64,000 bases of DNA from the NCBI GenBank assembly GCA_017506865.1, contig JAFCMP010000028.1:62001-126000 (forward strand), given 5' to 3'. The stretch's first letter is position 1, and each line of letters opens with the position of its first letter. Of the stretch, positions 58,892 through 64,000 are shown one piece after another. A model generated the notes under the pieces. It was not told where the DNA came from. It ran no database searches and worked only from the letters and a program-made list of their open reading frames with translations. The translations under genes and the position numbers were made by a program. This stretch comes from Tribonema minus (taxonomy: Eukaryota; Sar; Xanthophyceae; Tribonematales; Tribonemataceae).

Positions 58892-60798
58892 CCTGTAACA
58901 GGCTGAGTTCTGCTGGCATGTTGGCTGCTTTCGCCACAAGCTGATCAACCATGCCGGATAGCTCATGGAGTTGTTCCCCTGGCGCAGCGGGGGGGTGTTT
59001 GGGCTGCATGGCGGCAAAGCAGTCATCATCAGGTATCGCCACCGTTTTGGGCTGAAGGAAACGCGCTGCCTGCTGTAGCCCCCCCCGTGTGCCCATGCAC
59101 TGTAGGACGTAGGCGTTGATCGCTGCCTCCGTTTGCTGGCGCGCGCGCCAGCGCCGGTGCGCACGCGCGTGTGCGAGGAGCGCTGGCACCAACCGGTCAA
59201 GCTCACCGCGTGCCAATATTCTGATTCTGTCGGAGCGAGTGACCAGGTGCGCCATCGGTGGAGGTGATGAGTGATGGCATGAGGTGGTGTAGAATCGTGG
59301 ATCTTTGCTGTCGCTGCACCCGCCCTGCGGAATCTGGCTCCCGCGCCGCATTGACGAACATCGTCATTGTGTGTGCCAACAGATGTGTTGCTGCGTTCTC
59401 CAGTGCAGCTCCCACATAGCGACGATTGCATGGTCTACCAAGGCTTCTAGTTGTCGCGAACTGCAGCTTGCACAGCTCATCGAGGCTGATGCTGTCAAGC
59501 ACTGCTGCGACTGCGGGGGTTGAGATGGTCCACGTGAAAAGCCCACCTGCCCCACCTGCTGCGCCTGCAGGGCCTGGCGCTGCCGCTGCTGTCGCCGCAC
59601 CTGCCGCTCTGGGGCCCCCTCCGCCGCCGCCGCGGCCGCCACGACCACAGCCTCGTCCGCCGCTGTCGCTGCTGCGACCGCTGCCACGGCCACTGCGGCC
59701 GTTTTGAGTTCGCGCGCCACTGCCGCTGTTGCTAGCACCGCCGCTGCGGCTGCTGGCATCACTGCTGCGGCCGTTGCCAGCGCCGCTGTCCTTAGTACCG
59801 GCTGCACTGCCGCCGCCGGCACCGCTGCTGCTGCCGCCTCCGGTTCTGCTGCCGCTAGTCGCTCTGCTACTGCTGATGTCTGCATCATTGCTGCCGCTGC
59901 GAACGCGTCCTCCATTGCCACGTCCGCGCCCTCCACTGCGACCCCGACCCCCTCGTGTAGCACTGCTACTCCCGCGTTCCGGCCTCTTTGAGCTGCCGGA
60001 GGAGCTGCTGCCACCAGCCTGAGCAGCAGGTGCCTGCTGCGCGTGCGCTGGTCCCTTTGCGTAGGGGTTGCCGATGGGTGTGCACGCCGGTTGCTGCTGT
60101 GGCAGCGACGTGGTAGCTGTTGCCGTCGATGCATCAGGTGCTAGCGGTGCTGCTGATGCTGTTGTTGACAATGTTGCCGCCACTGCAGCGGGTGAAGTGA
60201 TAGGCCTGCAGTTGCGGCAGTGCTTGCCCGCGCTGGCATCGCTGCTGTCCACTCTGAATGTCTTGTTGGCATGAAACAGGTTTTTGCACAAGGCACACTC
60301 GGTGTAGATGGTTTGCAAGTGCGAGGTGCTGAGGTCGGAGCGCTCCAGGAACGTTGTTGCTGTCCCACTGTGGTGTTCGCGCTGGTGCTTCGCCGCGATG
60401 TGGGCGTTTAACCTCTGCTGTAACGAGAGCAGCGACATGCCCTTCTTCACCACGAGGTCGCATAAGTTGCACTTGTACTCCGGGTCCGCACTGCCTCCAC
60501 CTCCAGCTTCGTCGTCTAGCATCAGACGTTGCTGTTCCAGACTGTTATGACCTGTTCTAGAGCGCTTAACTGCACTTTGCCCGCCCGTGTGCTCCCCTTC
60601 GCCTGTTTGATCGGAAATTGACCAACCGTCATTCTGTACCCTCTTGCGTTTGTGCGCTGCGCGTCCGTCTCCAGTTGCTCTGCTGCTGCCACTCGTGCCA
60701 TCGTCCTGTTGACAAGCGCCATTGCCATCTGCAGCACTGGTGCTAATATCCTGCGCTTGTGCGCACGCTAGATCGGATTCTTTGCATTTCTGCGCCAT
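58892..60798 (-). pseudogene. N-terminal half of the retroelement protein (zinc fingers, Gly/Ser-rich linker)
   Basis: The frame opens at ATG 60798 and runs 531 codons. Residues about 108-140 hold a C2H2-like finger (YKCNLCDL, then HIAAKH). Residues about 165-200 hold a second Cys cluster (ECALCKNLF and KHCRNC). A linker of some 200 residues of Ser, Gly, Arg and Ala follows, then a conserved-looking segment (VAAVLDSISLDELCKL, HTMTMFVNAAREPDS). The frame shifts between about 59300 and 59203 and continues as MAHLVTRSDRIRILARGELD and QPKTVAIPDDDCFAAMQP to ELSLLQ at 58893, where the insert begins. The fingers probably bind nucleic acid. Confidence 0.8.
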
Positions 60799-62898
60799 TC
60801 AGAGTTGGCAATACGGGCCTCCCGCCGCCGCCATGATATTCTTTTCATGATCTCTGCTACGCCATGGTGCTACATGCTACAGCTACATACCTATCCGCAT
60901 CTCGTGCAGGCTGTAGTAGTACTAAGTGTACTAAAGATGGTGTACATATCTGTACGGCAGTATTGGCAGTTCCCATGAACAGATCTTGCATGCAAATGCA
61001 CAAAATACAGTAACCCCAACCTAATTCAAGTTGCTTGCAATGCTTCAGATACCCTGAACGCACAGGCAAGACGTCAAGCTCAATGCGAAGGATCGTATGC
61101 AAACAATTTAAACTAGCCCCGGCATGCTACATATCACGATAGCGCCCCCTGAAGTTTGTGGCCACTCTACAAATCCAGGTCAGGTCTGCGCAAAAGTGAT
61201 GAGTTGAAGCTAAGACTAGGGTACTTTCCCTGCCCAGCACCGTTGGCTGCCCCCAGTAGTTTGGGGTATGTAGCTACATCACACTCTCCAGATAACCAAA
61301 GAGCCAAAGCAGCATTGTGTGTACACAACGCCAGCACTAGCAGCTGTCGTCCAGTGGCGCAATGCAAAGCAGCAGGCACGAGGAGAAGAAGAAATGTCCG
61401 AGCGAACGGTGTATAGGCGTTAAGCGATTTGTCTTGCGAGTCAACCACGGGGCTGGGGCGAGAGCCTCCGCGCCTTGCGGAGGGGGCAACGTACACGTAT
61501 ATGTCTCGGCCATGGGTATGTATGCGCTACAGAGCTGCAGCAGCGCTCACCAGCTGCTGCTGCCGGAGTCGCCATGCGCAGCCCGTAAAAGAGGCTCGAC
61601 GCACGGCGTGTGTGCGCGCGTCCAGACTTCCCAAACGTCAAGTCAAACGTGAGCACACAGCGGCGGAGGCGACCAAATCCGAGACTAGTACAATCTGCCA
61701 AATTAAAGGCCGTGCCAGGCGGGCCGCCAAGACAAAGTGAGATAGGTATACTATAGCTAGCGTAGGTATGAATATGCGTGCGCGCGCGATATGAGCAGGG
61801 AGGGCGGGTGTGGGGGCAGGGTGTGAAGCGGGGTGGCTTGTTGCTCCTCTGGAGAGGAGCGGTGTGGCACAGGCTTGTGGCGTGTGGCCACTCCGCGCGG
61901 GAAGTGCTAGGTCACAGGGGGCAGTGCGCAGCGGCAGCAGCTGAGCACTGCTCAATGCCGTCTAACAGCTGCATCTTGCAGCGCTGCTGTTGCAGCGGCT
62001 CGCTTGGGCGCGATTGCAAGAGGGGTGTGTGTGTGTGGGTGTGTGGGTGGGGGTGATGCGTCATAGTGAAGCTGCCCTATCAGCGGCGCTGACAAAGGGC
62101 GGCTGTGTACTGATATATATTCTCTCTCGGACATGTGTTGCGGAGCGGGGACTAAGACGGGGGTGTTCAGGGGGTTCGGCAGGCTGGAACACACCGCGAC
62201 TGCGATACACACAGGCCAACTTCAAGTGTGCACGCCACAACGGGGGCGCACTTCAAGTGTACACTCCGCGCTGTGTGAAAGCTGTGGCACGTGGTGAAAA
62301 AAAAGCGCGTGGCGCAGCGCAAACAGGGGGCCATCGACCCCCCAAAACCCCCCCAGTTATGGCGGCGCAAGAGGGGGTTGGGGTGTCTCCCGTGACATCA
62401 ACGATCGCTGAATGGGGAGCGCTGGCAAAGGGGGGAAAGGCCCCCAGAGAATTGGCGAATAGAAGGCGGGGGAAGGGACCAAGGGGGTCCGGTGAAGGGG
62501 GGGCAGCAAGGCGCAACTTCACTCTTGAAGTGCGGGACCCATAGGCACGAGCGGGGCACCATCTAACCGTGGCTGCGCGCATATACGCTGCAGCTCCTCA
62601 GGGCAGCAGGGCGTGGCAGTTGCGCGTCGCACGTTACGCACGCACGTGTTGCGGCCGTAGCTCTGGTTGTAGCGCTGCCCTGCTGCCCGAGGTGGGGTAG
62701 GGGGTCTTATCCCGGCTCACGCTGGTCATAAGCAGCGGCTTGCTCTGCCGCAGCCTGTGACACACACGCGGATTGTGTGCTGTTGAGTTTACGATGGCGG
62801 ACAATCGTAGGGCAAGTGCAGCATTCGCCATGGGTGGCACATGAGCAGCGCATGGAAAGCGTTGCATGTCTCAGCAAGTGCGGTCTGCGACACATGCA
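60799..62898. other. upstream flank of the retroelement, no recognised gene
   Basis: This should include the 5' UTR and promoter of the RT element. GC-rich, purine-biased sequence dominates 61.8-62.6 kb, where a plus frame (61990-62544) is open but looks like low-complexity Gly/Ala/Arg sequence. ACTTCAAGT-type palindromes occur at 62218-62229 and 62250-62260. Confidence 0.4.
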
Positions 62899-62951
62899 CA
62901 AAATGTACTGTTTATAGATTCTCGCTGAGGGCGTGAAAAAGCCCACATGGT
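62899..62951 (+). repeat. third copy of the 48-bp hairpin repeat, upstream side of the retroelement
   Basis: It reads AATGTACTGTTTATAGATTC, TCGCTGAGGGCGTGAAAAAG, CCCACATGGTAGGC. It is in the same orientation as the copies at 51973-52070, so this repeat brackets the whole retroelement region. Confidence 0.8.
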
Positions 62952-63031
62952 AGGCTACCAGACTTCACAAAGCCATGTGTTGTTTGAAAACTTGAAGAGA
63001 TGGGCCTGATCCCGTCCTGCCGCTACATGTG

Positions 63032-63062
63032 TGTGTGTGTGCGTGTGTGTGTGTGTGTGTGA
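63032..63062. repeat. (GT)n microsatellite
   Basis: A run of GT dinucleotides with one GC interruption. It is non-coding. Confidence 0.95.
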
Positions 63063-63464
63063 GGACCGACGTGTTGACAGTGGTTCGCACTGCCTCTGTG
63101 GCACCTACTTCAGCTTGCCGCTGTTGCACCTACTTCAGCTTCGCGGCTTGGTGCTCAAACTGTGTTTTGACTAATAACAAATTATGCAGAGCAAGTTCGT
63201 GCATGTGTGTGCTTGCAGTAACTACATAAAAGCCACAATACTGAGCATCATCTGCACCCTGTGTTGTTGCGCGTGCACCCTAACTGCACAGCGTGTCGCG
63301 CACTTTGCATCAGTAGCCACTGACGCGTACCACGTACTTGAAGTTGGTTTTGCTCAAACGAATGTAAGGCGATCGTGTGCTTGGGAGATGCATGTACACC
63401 CAAGTACAGAAACAGTAATAGCAGCTACAACATCCCGCACGGGTGTGTGCCATCAGCAACAGCT

Positions 63465-63808
63465 CTACTGAGCATCACCAGCGCCATGCACTGTGCTGCG
63501 CACTGCCACACACCGCACACCTAGCATCACTTGCTGCTGAACCTTCCCCCGTGGCACAAGCATATACCGTCAGAACTATGCTGCACTTGTCACACACTGC
63601 CCACCAGCAGCACGAGTCACTGACACTCCTCCTGAACACACGCTCTTGTACGAGGCGCATGCGCGACACATCCAACATGAACTTCAACAGGAGAACTTCA
63701 AGGGGTGCTGAGCATCACCTGCATCATGCGCTGCGCGCACGCCTTCTGCACGCGGTGCATCATCATGAACTTCAACAGCAAAAACTTCAAGGGGAAGCTG
63801 AGCATCAC
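63465..63808 (-). repeat. donor-side copies of the KH-domain exon
   Basis: The end of the KH exon with its donor (plus-strand text GAGCATCAC|CTGCATCATGCGCTGCG, CGCACGCC) is repeated at about 63705-63789 with the same GAACTTCAA(C/A) flank, and in more decayed form at about 63471-63510 (GAGCATCACCAGCGCCATGC). On the minus strand these copies lie downstream of the exon in the following intron. Confidence 0.88.
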
Positions 63809-63970
63809 CTGCATCATGCGCTGCGCGCACGCCTCCTGCACGCGATGCATCATCATGTACTGCGCCGCGTGCGCCGCCGCTGCGCTGCCGGTGATGGTGA
63901 CCACCCTATCTGTGGTGCCCGGCAGCGCGTTGCCTCTGCGGCTGACGCTGATGCGCGCGCCGGTGATCAT
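63809..63970 (-). CDS. KH-domain RNA-binding protein, single exon, gene runs off the window
   Basis: A 162-nt exon in phase 0 lies between an acceptor (CGCACGCAG|ATG) and a donor (ATGCAG|GTGATG). It reads [40 protein letters not shown] and [14 protein letters not shown]. This is the second half of a type I KH domain: the strand ARISVS, variable loop, RVVTITG strand and C-terminal helix, most like poly(C)-binding or Nova-type proteins. The GxxG loop and first helices must lie in the preceding exon beyond the window. KH proteins bind single-stranded RNA in splicing, stability or translation control. Confidence 0.85.
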
Positions 63971-64000
63971 CTGCGTGCGGCAGCAAATAGATGGTGAAGA

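Larger units (their letters stand above)
52093..60798 (-). mobile_element. non-LTR-like retroelement coding for reverse transcriptase, interrupted by another element
   Basis: The element body runs on the minus strand from the ATG at 60798 to the stop at 52090-52092. It is split by the 3371-bp insert at 55521-58891. Removing the insert leaves about 5.3 kb coding for roughly 1,770 residues: N-terminal zinc-finger part, long Ser/Gly-rich linker, RT domain, Ala-rich stretch, C-terminal domain. There are no long terminal repeats. The 48-bp hairpin units in the 3' flank could be its tail. A frameshift near 59203-59300 and two stops (TAG at 55221-55219, TAA at 55089-55087) show that the copy is dead. 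Similar RT proteins are common in algal genomes. Confidence 0.8.

Noticed and set aside
55518..58894. A 3-bp target duplication CCT on both sides of the split-repeat element
   Set aside because: Treating CCT as a duplication makes the rejoined RT frame shift into a stop; keeping both copies keeps the frame open, so CCT is most simply target sequence on each side.
61990..62544. 184-codon plus-strand frame
   Set aside because: Low-complexity Gly/Ala/Arg sequence in a purine-rich stretch, with no recognisable motif.

Overview
This window is nuclear DNA from a eukaryote with intron-rich genes, most likely a photosynthetic protist with a secondary plastid. A stramenopile (heterokont) alga is my best guess, but this is inferred, not proven. 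The clues are: GT-AG introns of about 0.3-2 kb in every recognised gene; a beta-carbonic anhydrase leader that looks like a signal peptide ending in an AAAFVP-type motif before a basic, Ser-rich transit-like stretch; a degenerate ankyrin-like protein of the 'ANGCPW' repeat type common in heterokont and haptophyte genomes; and a non-LTR-like retroelement.

Layout. 0.98-2.56 kb (-): Ala-rich protein with repeated RPxSA motifs. 3.25-6.24 kb (+): ribosomal protein eL19, four exons. 9.8-23.9 kb (+): a U1 snRNP-type splicing factor of the PRP40 family (two WW domains, about six FF domains, RS/KR-rich tail) in at least 19 exons whose phases all agree. 24-32.5 kb: gene-poor, with a 1.1-kb inverted duplication of a gene fragment. 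32.6-41.8 kb (+): F-box protein with an FBXO31/EXECUTER-like C-terminal domain, nine exons; intron 2 carries an 837-bp hAT-like MITE with a perfect 8-bp target duplication. 43.7-49.2 kb (-): plastid-type beta-carbonic anhydrase, five exons; intron 4 carries a second large foldback. 49.3-51.0 kb (+): broken ANGCPW-repeat gene. 52.0-60.8 kb (-): reverse-transcriptase retroelement, interrupted by a 3371-bp element (55521-58891). That insert has the A1-ORF-B1-A2-B2 split-direct-repeat layout of tyrosine-recombinase retroelements (PAT/Kangaroo/Ngaro, TOC1-like), a coiled-coil ORF, and no target duplication; removing it restores the RT frame exactly. 63.8-64.0 kb (-): one exon of a KH-domain protein running off the window.

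Two patterns cut across genes. First, almost every multi-exon gene has decaying tandem copies of its own exon-intron junctions in the adjoining intron: donor copies lie downstream of the exon, acceptor copies upstream. I count roughly thirty copies in five genes. This looks like a continuing process of intron growth by junction-spanning tandem duplication, and it is the most unusual thing here. Second, the palindromic word ACTTGAAGT/ACTTCAAGT and short degenerate TTAGGG-type runs recur through introns and spacers.

The recognised host genes work independently (translation, splicing, protein turnover, inorganic-carbon handling, RNA binding). I see no operon-like or clustered pathway. No rRNA, convincing tRNA or CRISPR array was seen.
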